Source: Spongospora subterranea (taxonomy: Eukaryota > Endomyxa > Phytomyxea > Plasmodiophorida > Plasmodiophoridae). From it: 18,579 nt of DNA. Shown in pieces: positions 9,063 through 18,579 of the stretch. The notes beneath the pieces are model-generated. The model had not been told where the DNA came from, did not search any database, and saw nothing but the letters and a program-made list of their open reading frames with translations. The stretch lies in contig OUQQ01000417.1 of NCBI GenBank assembly GCA_900404475.1, forward strand, positions 1 through 18,579, read 5' to 3'. Each line of letters starts with the position of its first letter. Position 1 is the stretch's first letter. A program made the translations under genes and the position numbers.

Positions 9063-9830
9063 CTCCCTCCGTTCGCAAATAACTGGTCGATACGGGTTTT
9101 TTCACTTGATCAAATTTCAAAAATATCGAATTCAAATTACATGATTTCGTTCATATGTGTTGACCTTGAAGGTGCATCGCTAGATTTTTCATTGCTCTAT
9201 CTTCGTTCAAAGATGGCGTCATGAATCTCTGTATGAGGCAATACACCTAATTTGGGCTGGCTGCATAACGGTACTGGCACTGTTCATGTCATGAAATATC
9301 ATGTTAAATCATTTTCAATATAGGGTTGAGCGAATATAAGAACCGAACTCATGTTGAACAACGACCAGCGCCGGGATCATGTTGAACAATGACCAGCGCC
9401 GGGCTATCTATGAGAGTCTTTTGACAATGTTCAACAACCGTGGGCACCCTGCAGTTTTGCTAAAACGCGGGACAAACTGGAGAACGGTTAGCCGAGTTTG
9501 GCGCCGCGGAAATCAGTTCTTGATTGCCGGAAGTGTTGCCGCAGACGTTTCCCATCGCAAGAAATATCGTGGTCGAAAGCAGAAACATGTCGATATTGCT
9601 TCGGCAGTAGTGAGGGTCCCTTAGAGGAATTGCAGGGGCGACAGATATTCCACTTTCTACTTTGCACAGAAATGTAAAAAGTGGAAACATTCGTCGCCAT
9701 ACCAGTTCTTTAAAACCAAAGCTCACTGAGGCGAATAAACTCGCGCGTTTGCGATTTGCATTTCGAAGCTAGAACAAGATCCCGTAGCAACGTCTCCGAA
9801 TTTCAGGAGATGTATTATTTCTAATATGGG
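9063..9830 (+). mobile_element. mariner-like element with transposase relic 3 (left end only)
   Basis: TA then CTCCCTCCGTTC at 9061-9074 and the following AACTGGTCGATACGGG match the left end of the element at 3940. The transposase starts at 9379 (MLNNDQRRAIYES) and runs through NWRTVSRVWRRGNQ and SHRKKYRGRKQKHVDI to a stop at 9624. Shifted frames then give FAISKLEQDPVATSP near 9760-9800. The catalytic domain is lost. No right TIR is seen, so the end at 9830 is only where similarity fades. Confidence 0.7.
9351..9403 (+). repeat. 28-bp tandem duplication at transposase start
   Basis: ATGTTGAACAACGACCAGCG with its downstream bases occurs twice, 28 bp apart (9351 and 9379), with one base different. 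It duplicates the transposase start codon region out of frame. The relative at 4228 has a single copy. Confidence 0.85.
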
Positions 9831-10519
9831 AAGAACAAACTGCAGAATGAAGACCGGCTTCCTGTGTCGCTGCTCTGTGATTTGAGATAACCTGAAGAAT
9901 GCACAAACAATAGTCATAAATAATGACGACAACATGTTGGCAGAACAATTTAAGCAATCAAAAAATAAATTGAATGCTGTTTCCTTTCTGTTTTTTTCTG
10001 AGAAAGTAACAGTTCTACAAAGCAGCGGTGTCTGTTAATTTCAAAGAAGCCAAGGGACGGACCCATCTCCCATTATTATTAGATTAATGACGACACAACC
10101 TGCTGGTCCGCCCGGACTATGACACGCAATGCGTGAGTTGGTCGACCACGGCCACCGGATTTGAGAATGCGATGCCAACACCGCCCGAGCCAAGCAAATA
10201 TGCAGCCTGCATCATTCGAGAAATCGCCTCCTGCGAGTTCGACCGAACATAGTGAGGGGAATCTTGGACATTGCCCGTGATCGATGATCACTTGGACGCA
10301 TCGCTTGGTTCAGAAGTGGCGACGCTCGTCAAATATTAAATGGTTGTACTACTTCACTCGAAGATGGCAAGAACCTTGAAAATCTGAAGATGAGCGAACA
10401 TTCCCCTCTTTACCAGGGAAAGGTACGTTAATGACCCGGAGACCCCTTATTATCGAGGGTGATGTTATCCAGAATGCTCGAAAGCTGGGGAGGCGACATT
10501 GACCTAGAGAGACCCCTGA
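9831..10519. other. no confident gene; possible minus-strand exon remnant at 10117-10290
   Basis: The stretch has no ORF with a recognisable motif. On the minus strand, from about 10290 to a TAG at 10117-10119, one frame reads DSPHYVRSNSQEAISRMM and then AAYLLGSGGVGIAFSNP. This has the look of an exon or pseudogene piece, but I cannot place its family. A TGA lies just upstream in that frame, so it would need splicing. The rest shows nothing. Confidence 0.25.
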
Positions 10520-10984
10520 TACTACATATCATGCGATCGGTCCATCCCAGGAAAGGCCTGTATTGGTTTCACAATATCACGACCGGAGTTCCCGTTCGAT
10601 AACGCACAAGGCGCCAGTGATTCCATCAATGTGAAACTACATTCGGGTGAATGCACAGTTGATGAGATTTTTGATGCTCTTTTCGATTCCTTTCTCGCCA
10701 GCGAACAAATTGGCAACCCCGAACAGGAAAACAATACTGGCGAATTTCTGTTTTGCCTTGTTTTTCCTTTTTGCAGTAGATTTTTGGTGAAAAAACCAGT
10801 TTTGCTGGGTCTCGAACATCGTAAGTTGACTGGGAGTGAGAGTTTCAGTACCGCTTACAGAACTGTTCGACTGAGAATCAGCCACTTCAGTGTGGCTGAG
10901 AGTGCTCACCATTGGCCTCGAACGTCATTAGAAAGCTACACAATACCGACCGGTTGGTTTACCAGTAAAAACGGTTGGTACTGA
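10520..10984 (+). CDS. unassigned ORF
   Basis: A single frame stays open for about 154 codons from just after a TGA near 10517 to TGA at 10982-10984. The early part (PEFPFDNAQGASDSINVKL and TVDEIFDALFDSFLASEQIG) has coding-like amphipathic character. After codon 70 the composition becomes hydrophobic and less convincing, so an intron could begin near 10735. No ATG lies early in the frame, so it would be an internal exon or a relic. No domain recognised. Confidence 0.3.
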   Translation, partial: YYISCDRSIPGKACIGFTISRPEFPFDNAQGASDSINVKLHSGECTVDEIFDALFDSFLASEQIGNPEQENNTGEFLFCLVFPFCSRFLVKKPVLLGLEHRKLTGSESFSTAYRTVRLRISHFSVAESAHHWPRTSLESYTIPTGWFTSKNGWY

Positions 10985-11472
10985 GTTTAGGAAGTAAACC
11001 ATGGCAATGGCAGGACCTCGCCATATCACCGCCAAAGCAAGTATCCATTAACCCTTATATCTGGCCTCTCATCTTCGTTTGACGCATTCGGGTTTGTGTC
11101 AAACATTCTACGCTGATCCAGGTACACACGATTTCCAACCCGACGACGAGTTGGCTGTTCTCTATTCGGGGTGGGATCTACTGGCATCCCTTCCACTGCC
11201 ACCATATCTGATGGTAGCCGATTCCAACCCATTCATTAGACTCAACAATCAAATCAATCGAGCGTGAGTTGCCTACCCAGTCCATAGCGGAGGAAGGTAT
11301 TGAATCCACACATGTATCTCGGCCAATGTTGGCCCAGAAATCCAACGAATTATACGGAAAAGTGTTGGTATGAAATACCACTGAACAATCGTATAACCCT
11401 TGTGAAACCACCCTTATAAGCCCATAAGGTTTATTTGACTTCATCTACATTGTTTGTTGAGTGATTGGAGGG
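10985..11472 (-). other. two weak minus-strand open stretches, unassigned
   Basis: From 11444 to 11178 (minus) an 88-codon frame includes DFWANIGRDTCVDSIPSSAM and WVGIGYHQIWWQW. From 11232 to 11026 another includes VDPTPNREQPTRRRVGNRV. They overlap by 55 bp in different frames and could be joined by splicing near a CCAG at about 11181. They lie just downstream of the stop of the large minus-strand gene. No family is recognised, and chance is possible. Confidence 0.25.
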
Positions 11473-13950
11473 TCAATCCTTATCTACCTTTCGAAGACGA
11501 GAATCATATGGACAGGTATTATATCCCTTTGTGCCTGGTCCAGGACAGTATTCGCGTCTGAACCTGGAGTATAATACTGAATCTCCCCATCTCCGAACAA
11601 ATTCCTCAACACTTCCAGCGCAATGATGATCGAAACAATTGTAAACAGGACGGCACTTTCTGAGCAGAGAGGTCAAACCCGGATTAGGCGATCTCATTGA
11701 TGTTGTCTTCGCAATCATGAACTGATCGTGCGCTTCGCGAATTTCAAAAAGCACTGGGAGGAGGTCTCGGGTTGATTTATTGCGAAGATCAAATCTTGCT
11801 TTAACATCAAATGGTGGATCGATCGATCCGCATTGAATGGACTTTAAGCCCTGGCATTTCCGATTGGAGAATTCCCCATGTCTGAATTGAGTGCCCCATT
11901 TTCGAATCCACTTATCTGTATCTTGGCCACAGTGATGAACAAAGCACCCCCAGATGGGTTTCGGAGACCGGGCGTAATATTTTCGGCGAATCTTTCGTCC
12001 AACACAGTTTGAGTTTTTCTTGTGAGGTTGTTGACGCTCCAACAGCAACAACAAGAGCATTGAGATCCAATAAATCGGAGTCTTTGTCTCTGAAAGCACA
12101 AATGTTCATCAGTTTTTCTAAGAGTAGGCGAATGGAAACCTGTTGTCAGGGTTTCTGGCGATGTTCGTCATCTGGTAACCGCAGGCGTGATAATTTGATC
12201 CACTACCGGGGCAGCATTTCATTCCAAAATTACGGTGCTTGAAATGCTTTCCCCAACGGGCCTGGAACAGGTCGATGTCTTTGCGGCAACATGTCACCAG
12301 ACATTGAAGGACGGGGATACAGGTGCGCTTGAGACAAGTAATCACATTAGGACTAATACTGTAGCCCGATCTTCTGCAAGAGACCAGTTTCAAAACAAAA
12401 TTCGATATTTGGATCAGTTTTTGCAGGGTGCTGGTTGACTTGACAATTGGCCTTTGATCAGGAGCTTTGATGTTGTTTTGTCCGATCTCAACGTTATCCC
12501 GTCCCGACTCTCCCAGCAACAGTAGTTTTATCATGTTTTCCGTCATGGCGACACTGTCGAGAAACTCGACCTGTTTTGGATTCGTCCCCTTTCCCTAAGC
12601 AGACGACACCGTTTGTGATCATCAAACCCCAGACAGAGCGAGGAACCAGAGGTCTGACCAGAAACACACAAAGGCTCTGATAGTCTTTGACCTCATCCAG
12701 GTCCCAGTTTAGGCGCCGACAGAGCATTCTCAATCCCGAGAAGTACTTGGAATTACGAAACAGAACCGTTTCGTGAGCCTGCTCCGGAAATCCTTCCTAG
12801 TACGCCATAATCAGATATTGGTGATCACGATTATCGGCAATCGTTTACTAGCACGAAACTCTCACGAACGTCAACAGGCTGTCGTTTTGAATTAATCGTA
12901 TTCTCGATGCGGCAATCGAAAGTTGTGCCCTCTACGCTTTCAATTGACTGGTGACCATCAGTACTAATACGGGATACATTACGGTTTGAACTCGTGCTCG
13001 GGTTCCAATCCTAAGACGAACCAATTAGCAAACTCAAACACAATTTGGACATGAACTGAACGGCTAAGTTTCTGGAAGAACTGCCACAAAACTGGTGGGC
13101 GTTTCGGTTATCGGGCACGGAATTCTCGAGAGTGTCGTTTGATGGCAAAATTTCCGAATCAATTGGAATTCGATTTAAATCGATAAGGCAATCGAGATTA
13201 TCGCCCTCTTGGCTCAATTGTTGAGAATCGATATTGATATGGGACGCGTCAATATTCGAACCCGGTCTTGAGTGCCATTCCTAAAAAAAACACTTAACAA
13301 GCCGAATCTCTATATAAAAATGAACTGAACGACCACATTCATCGAAACATTTTCACCAAACTGGTGGGCGTTTCTGTTATCGGGCACGAAATTCTCGAGA
13401 GAGTTTGATGGCAAATATTCCGAATCAATTGGAATTCGATTTAGATCGATAAGGCAATCGAGGTTCTCGCCCTCTTGGCTCAATTGTTGAGAATCGATAT
13501 TGATATGGGACGCGTCAATTTTCGAACCCGGTCTCGAGTGCCATTCCTAAAAAACACTTAACAAGCCGAATCTCTATATGAAGATGAACTGAACGACCAC
13601 ATTCATCGAAGAACTTTCATCAACACGATTAATAATGGACAAACCCAACGCCAACAAGGAATTGCCTGGCACTGGATCAGGTAAACCTTGGGTCTTGTCA
13701 TGGACCATTGCCCGCTCCTGCGACGGCGACATGGTTTTCTGCCAGCACCAATGATCTCAGAATGTGGCTAGTCTTTGGAGAGACATTCCGCCATCCATAC
13801 CGAGATAGTCGAGGAGGCGATTGTTGTGGTGGCGGCGTTGGCCTGACCTGAGCCAAGCGGTTCGCCCCAACCATGACCAGGTTCGGTTGCCACAGATTGA
13901 GTCGGTCTGGTCGCCAGCAGCAGCAAACCCAACAACTTGAGGACCCGCAT
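11473..13950 (-). CDS. proposed multi-exon gene: secreted repeat protein with Cys/Trp-Gly domains
   Basis: The function is unknown. Proposed exons on the minus strand: 13950-13801, 13738-13625, 13546-13388, 13280-13119, 13010-12849, 12796-12571, 12509-12140, 12089-12053 and 12018-11473. Phases close throughout, giving about 641 aa. Exon 1 starts with a signal peptide: MRVLKLLGLLLLATRP, with a cleavage-like SVA-TEP. Exons 3-5 are three duplicated units (about 53-54 codons each). Exon 6 is a unique, clearly coding segment (ETVLFRNSKYFSGL, RRLNWDLDEVKDYQ, RSVWGLMITNGVVCLG). Exons 7-9 carry three Cys-rich domains. Supported introns include 12848-12797 (52 nt), 12570-12510 (61 nt) and 12139-12090 (50 nt). 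Weak joins: donors at 13387 and 13118 read GTGCCC, and the 34-nt gap 12052-12019 is too short for a normal intron, so it may be an indel. The block could instead be two or three genes, one starting at ATG 12546. Confidence 0.55.
11506..11658 (-). other. Cys/Trp-Gly domain 3
   Basis: The domain contains KCRPVYNCFDHHCAG, EEFVRRWGDSVLYSRF, YCPGPG and YNTCPY. It is close to the C-terminus (TGA at 11475-11473). It shares CF-x2-HHC with domain 2 and CPG-x-G with domain 1, which shows a common origin for the three. Confidence 0.75.
11830..11988 (-). other. Cys/Trp-Gly domain 2
   Basis: The domain contains SPKPIWGCFVHHCGQD, KWIRKWGTQFRHGEF, a Cys at the end of NRKC and a closing C-G-S. The first Cys of domain 1 is replaced by Tyr here. 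An 80-residue linker with a charged helix-like part separates its core from domain 3. Confidence 0.7.
12178..12336 (-). other. Cys/Trp-Gly domain 1
   Basis: The sequence runs CLKRTCIPVLQC, CC, then LFQARWGKHFKHRNF, then CCPGSG and a final C-G-Y. Shared pattern of the three domains: C-[FL]-x2-[HC]-C-x5-[DE]-x-[FW]-x2-[RK]-W-G-x2-[FV]-x4-F-x4-C-x-G-x(5-8)-C. I know no named family with this pattern. Confidence 0.7.
12849..13546 (-). repeat. tandemly duplicated exon (three units, period 266-270 bp)
   Basis: Units begin after TTAG acceptors at 13546, 13280 and 13010. The first two are nearly identical including the flanking intron; the third is old and diverged. The encoded pattern is [DE]-W-[NH]..., a Ser/Ile/Asp stretch, Q-[LI]-x-S/E-x-E-G, then [LF]-D-C-x-I and a final V-x-[DE/LE]-[SN]-[FSV]. 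Between units 1 and 2 three substitutions are silent and the only indel is exactly 3 nt, which supports this reading frame. Unit lengths are 159, 162 and 162 nt, all multiples of three. Confidence 0.75.
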
Positions 13951-14608
13951 TGGAGGAATGGCGCAACAGTAGCGCCGTTCGCCAACGGGACAAGGATGAG
14001 ATCAGAGTCAAGGATGAGACGAAACGGTTTTAGGTGTCGTTTATGTTTATGATCGGTTGTTCTACAACATACTCCATAACGTGTTGACTTGTCGTAGAAA
14101 AGAGGGACATTCGACCTGCCCATGTTTGGTTCAATCTGTTTGTGAGAGCAAATAATGGCGGGTCGTTTATCTCGAAACATCTTGTTTCGTTCAAGAACGC
14201 CCTTCAATCTTCCTATCCCCGGCAAAGGAAGGATCTCCTTGTGGGTCTAGACGATAACACTTCCTTGCTACGACTTCGCTTTACATCAACAATTGACGCT
14301 GTCGTCAAGTATATTTCGACTACCGGGATACATTTTTACCAAAAGCGGAGACAGATTCGAACATGTTGAGGCATTAGCCCGGGGGGTGTCGCTGGTTGGC
14401 TGACCCTTTACGACTGGCTTCCAATGGCAGGGTCTCTCACGTCAATCTCGAGAATAAGTAGTGATTATTTGACCTGGGTCCAGCACAAGGATATTATATA
14501 TTTCAAGGAACGTGTTGATAGAGAATCGTCTGTCGCAATACACATCCAACGATCTATGTCGCCTGACCAACACTAAAGTGTGTCTGGATTGAAAATTGCC
14601 TTGTGATG
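13951..14608. other. no gene recognised
   Basis: A minus-strand frame (14225-13698) and a plus-strand frame (14142-14369) are open, but neither shows domain, signal or codon pattern support. The minus frame overlaps the signal-peptide exon in another register. This stretch may hold the promoter of the minus-strand gene starting at 13950; I cannot point to an element. Confidence 0.5.
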
Positions 14609-15172
14609 GAGGTACATCGAGTCGCATTGATCACGGGGTGGTCGATCAAGATGTAAATGTCAAACAAGCCAATGAAACTCACTGAAACGGTGTTCCGACG
14701 ATCGACGACCTCTCGCGCCGCGTGGCCCTTTATCTGCGAACGCGCAGACGATCGTCGCAACACCGTTTCAGTGAGTATCATTGGCTTGTTTGACATTTAC
14801 ATCTTGATCGACCACCACGTGATCAATGCGTCTCGATGTACCTCTCTTTCAACAACTATATAACCACGTGCGAAACGAACTATATCCACACACCGGTGGA
14901 GGAGCATCCGACTACGTCCACGAATCGACGATTTTCGTCGATTCGAATCCAAATATGGAAGGCTCAGCGTAATTGTACGACCGAACGCTGCCGACAACGA
15001 CAACGCTGCCGATGTTCCACTATTATAATAATGTGTGTGCGTTTCGGACGTGGTTATATAGTTGTTGTTGAAGTGTACGAACGCGGTCCGTTTGACAGTT
15101 TCCTCGTCTGCGCATCGCAGATAATGGCCACGCGACACGCGGCGCGAGAGGTCGTCGATCGGACGGTTTCAG
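14609..15172. mobile_element. nested foldback (inverted-repeat) element
   Basis: Inner hairpin: 14609-14704 is the reverse complement of 14749-14844, 96 nt with four mismatches, around a 44-nt loop. The loop and its edges (about 14680-14752) are in turn inverted at about 15104-15172 (ACGACCTCTCGCGCCGCGTG region). A third pair links 14850-14877 with 15040-15067, one mismatch. A short hairpin sits at 14921-14945. This architecture fits a foldback-type or rearranged non-autonomous DNA element. No transposase is encoded; the ORFs across it on both strands are by-products of symmetry. Confidence 0.8.
14921..14945. repeat. perfect 11-bp hairpin
   Basis: CGAATCGACGA and its reverse complement TCGTCGATTCG are separated by TTT. 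It lies near the middle of the foldback element. Confidence 0.95.
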
Positions 15173-16049
15173 ATAACAGTCGCGTACGTTGTTGGCGGCT
15201 GTATAAATGTAGGTCAAGTGCCTATCGCGTTCCGAATATGAATGTAAAAATAATGCATTGAAGAGGTCCGCGTGATGTGCATCAATACACTCTGAAACCG
15301 AGCTGTGTTGCAGTTTCCAGTGCCCGATGTGCTCCCGTTTGTCGGTGTGAAATGTTGAAAGCTCGCGCTTGAAAGTGGATGCGGTCCACGTCGTGACTCG
15401 ACACTGTCACTATTCGAACTGATTATTCAGGTGGCGTTGCCTAACAACGACTCTGGATTCAGAGTGTCTCCGTTCTTGTTGGTGTGGTTGCTGGTGAAAT
15501 GATCAGATTCGATAATAAGCTCGGGGAGTGACAACGACCAGGCAATTCCGGTACTTTTTTTTGGGACCGGAATGAGAAGTTAATCGGTCAACGAACATCC
15601 CATTGGAGGTACAAATCCGGTGCCTATCAACTCAGATAGCGTATGTTATAGTGAAGTTGTTGCAGGCAACGTCACGCTCGTGATTGGACTCGCGGTTATC
15701 GCCCAACGAGCGTGCCGGCATGCGGTTCCTGTGGCGAAATACTCTTCAAACTCGACCGCACCCGGTCTTGATTGGTATGGGCACCGCCATTCGATTGATA
15801 CGGTGAGAAACTGACAGCGCCAATGCGATCATAAAAATAGCAGTTTCGGAGAGCGTGACTGAACGGTTCTGGCGACAGATCCACCCGAACTGCGCACCTT
15901 AAATAGACATTATACTGTATATGACGGCGCCTTAATATACAGAGAACCAGATCTCATTGTCATTGCGCGACACGATTCGGTCGACAGAACTCTCCTGTGC
16001 GGACTTTCTGTCAAAAACGAGCGGTATTCTCCTCATTGATCTCTGTGAA
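15173..16049. other. no gene recognised; one short hairpin at 15545-15573
   Basis: No supported coding region. ATTCCGGT (15545-15552) and ACCGGAAT (15566-15573) form an 8-bp stem around a T-rich loop. The final part precedes the HECT copy 2 start and should hold its promoter; it has only scattered similarity to the region before copy 1. Confidence 0.5.
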
Positions 16050-18579
16050 ATGGGTTGGGAAATGGTGGTCCCTACGGGCAGACGTAGTTCTGGACAGGTT
16101 CGTTTTCTGATCCAAGTCGCCATCGTTGGGGCCATCATCTGTTCATCCCATGCGAAACCACCGCCAACTTCGTCACCTGTTGCGAACTCCAACGAAGATC
16201 AGGTTGGTCGTCTGTCGCCTGGACCTGGTGCCCGAAAGTCAATGATTGATCAGGCGGAGGAGGAATTCGACAATGCCTTACTGGCACACGACGACACACA
16301 GGAAGATTGTTCCCAATCCCTCATAGGGAACGGTGATCCATCATCTCTTGATGTAGTCCCATATCCCGAACACACTATCTCTATCTGCCAACCTGAGTCG
16401 AGCGCGAACCTGGTCACCGCAATGCAAGAAGATACCCTTGAGCCTTTGGCTGAAATGGCTTCGGACTGCATTGAAAAGAACACACCCGAAGACCCCATTC
16501 CTGCAGAAAACGAAAATTCCCCCCGTAAGTTGTTGACTCGTGCTGTGGTGAGTTTCGTTCATGAATTCCGTATTGTTGACTTGAAATGTCAGAGCCGACC
16601 AAATATGGGGCAATACTTTCAATCCGAAAGGTCTGCTTATCCGATTTTCACAAAACACTTTTAGCTGACCACGTCAACAGGTGCAGTTGTTGGCTAAATC
16701 GCTCAAGATCGTTCTCCCATCTTTTTTAAACGACGAAATTCAATTCTCTTGGAATGATGCTACTGCCTGCTATGATAATGACTCTCCGATTCCGGATGGA
16801 TCCGTTTTTGACTTTCTGAATGATTTATCTGTTCCAGCGTTCAAACTACTCCTTTGTGATCTGCAAAAGTTTCTTGACGTCCTCTGGTCCGCATTTTTTG
16901 AACGCATTGCCGACGTCAGTTGATATTATCCGTTTCAGGAACGATCGTCGACCTTGTGGTTGGATCGGGGCAGTTGTGAATCTTTTGTGGATGATGTGGC
17001 AGTCCAATTCTCATCGATATGATCCACTTCCTTGCTCGAGTTTTTACAAAGACAACGTTGCTGCGGTAGTGGTTCAGCGTCCCGTTTTACAGCAAATGAT
17101 GAGCGATGTCGCATGTCTACTGAGTTTGGATCGAAAGAAACAGCTGATCACTGCTTATTTCGCTGCAATTCCTCAGAGCAACTGTCAGAACTTTCTGATC
17201 TTTCATGTATCCGGAGACTCCTCATGAACGTGACTCTTTATTTAGTGTGATGTTATTTCAGGTCTCCAATGGCAATCTCGTGGAAGAGGCTCTAACTGTT
17301 ATTGGTAATTGTTTGGCAAAAGGATATTCTTTATACAAAGTTGGTTGTTCTCGCAAACGTTGCAATTTTTTTTAACTGTTATTCCTTCAGATAATTATCA
17401 ATATCGGTCTACCGGTGGATTTGGGTGGTCAACCTGTGATCAATGATGAACCAACCATAACTTCATGTCTCAACAAGCAAAAACGGTTCTTTAAACGATT
17501 CTCCAAAAAATTACATCGCCATAGTTGATAACTGTTTTCACTTTGTCTATTCTCATTACCAATAACCGTTTCTATAGGCGTTTTTCGAACAGTCGATGAG
17601 AGTCAATTTCTATATCTTTCGCAAGAGGTCGATGACTCTAAACTTGATAGGTTTCATCATATGGGTTGGGCCAATATAACACATTTATAGAGTTGCAATT
17701 GAGATTCGTCAAATCAAGACACTATGCCAACAATTGGCGGTTAAATCTATTCAAAATCGACTGTTTATATTCACAGACCGATACCGTTCATTTTCAATAC
17801 ATCGGTCCATTTAGTCCATGTGATATGGTAATCTAATCTCCAGTTTTCCCACAGGTGTTTTACTTGGATTGGCGTTTTATCACGGCGTTCAATTACATCT
17901 CAATTTTCCATCCTGCTTTTATAAAAGGCTAATGGACATTCATTTGTCGCTACCGGATCTTGAAATCCTGTTCCCATCCCGCTATAGATTTGCTAGATAC
18001 CTTTATGTAGGTACCCTAACCCCTGGTAAGGCCATTTCCTCGTATTTCATCTTTCCCTAAAATCTGACCATCTTTTAGAGGAACTGCGGTCAGTTGGTAA
18101 ACCGATGTATCAAGATATGAATAGTGGTTTAATTGAATGGTTAATTTCCGGAAATCACGGGATTGTGAATGTTGATTCGATGGCGGATTGGATAACTCCC
18201 GCCAATTACAAGGTATTCGCGGAAAAATACATTAGTTTTTTCCTTAACGAATACCTCTCCCGAGAATTTCAAACGTTTAAGATAGGGTAATGATGCGATC
18301 GAATATTAATCATGGCGATTTCGTGATCGTTGTCTCGATACAGGTTTCGCCTTGTATTTGGCGGCGACTTTAACCTGAGCCAATGGGCGCCACAGGAACT
18401 GGAATTGATTCTCAACGGTCCTGTCCGAATCGATTTCTCCAAACTGAAACCCCATTGCCAGTACGTGATAGGAGTTCTTAACCGATATATTGTGAGAGAT
18501 TGATCATTGTATCGACCAGATATGAGGGATGTTCTGAGACAGATCAAACGGTCCAGATTCTGTGGAATGTATTGGAGAC
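16050..18579 (+). CDS. secreted HECT-type E3 ubiquitin ligase, copy 2 (partial, runs off the window)
   Basis: This is a paralogue of the gene at 147, same strand, about 15.9 kb away. Proposed exons: 16050-16547, 16681-16918, 16974-17206, 17262-17339, 17391-17523, 17578-17664, 17855-18025, 18079-18286, 18344-18460 and 18520 to the window end. Intron sizes nearly equal those of copy 1 (55, 55/58, 51, 54, 184/190, 53/59, 56/57, 59). The signal peptide is clear (FLIQVAIVGAIICSSHA-KPPP). The acidic N-terminal region (EEEFDNAL, MQEDTLEP) is open without the extra intron of copy 1. HECT N-lobe motifs are GLAFYHGVQL, FPSCFYKRLM, TPANYKVFAEKY, PQELELILNGP and ILWNVLE. The exon at 18079 is about 54 nt longer than in copy 1 and keeps the usual N-lobe spacing. 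Donors are better than in copy 1 (GTGAGT at 16548, GTAAGG at 18026). The catalytic C-lobe lies beyond the window, so activity cannot be judged. Confidence 0.82.

Noticed and set aside
12494..12546. KLLLLGESG at the start of the 142-aa minus frame, resembling a G-alpha P-loop
   Set aside because: It is followed by RDNVE rather than GKS/T and no other GTPase motif exists; it may even be intronic in the proposed model.
13698..14225. 175-aa minus ORF around the signal-peptide exon
   Set aside because: The signal-peptide frame (13950-13801) is in a different register and is far more gene-like; the longer ORF has no recognisable feature.
14797..15261. Long ORFs on both strands (113 and 141 aa)
   Set aside because: They mirror each other because of the inverted repeats of the foldback element; no domain is present.
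1..18579. tRNA and rRNA genes
   Set aside because: No cloverleaf with a TTC-arm motif or conserved rRNA core was seen by eye; a covariance-model scan would be decisive.

Overview
The window reads as nuclear DNA of an intron-rich eukaryotic microbe. Nothing bacterial is visible: there are no operons or Shine-Dalgarno-led genes. The real genes only make sense after removing many short GT...AG introns, mostly 50-61 nt. Secreted proteins, mariner elements with plant/oomycete-type ends and copia debris suit a plant-associated protist, for example a plasmodiophorid (Rhizaria) or an oomycete. That placement is inference. I cannot name the species.

Layout. (1) 147-2974 (+): a 12-exon gene for a signal-peptide-bearing protein with a C-terminal HECT ubiquitin-ligase domain. 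(2) 3022-3515: short unassigned coding-like sequence. (3) 3781-3931: a 19-bp minisatellite, directly followed by a 2.8-kb mariner-type element (3940-6770) holding two broken transposases. (4) 6801-9830: transposon and repeat debris. It holds a copia pol tail, a helix-turn-helix relic, three copies of an acidic ORF (two facing each other), a zinc-knuckle Gag-like relic in inverted duplicate, and another mariner left end with transposase. (5) 9831-11472: weakly coding sequence. (6) 13950-11473 (-): a proposed multi-exon gene of about 641 codons. It encodes a signal peptide, three tandemly duplicated exons, a unique domain, and three copies of a Cys/Trp-Gly domain I do not recognise. (7) 14609-15172: a nested foldback element. 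(8) 16050-18579 (+): a second copy of the HECT gene with the same exon plan, cut by the window end.

The most interesting content is the set of apparently secreted proteins. The two HECT paralogues look like exported E3 ligases, with the catalytic Cys visible in copy 1. The minus-strand gene between them looks like a secreted repeat protein of unknown family. All exon joins are hand-derived from phase, splice dinucleotides and paralogue comparison, without transcript evidence.
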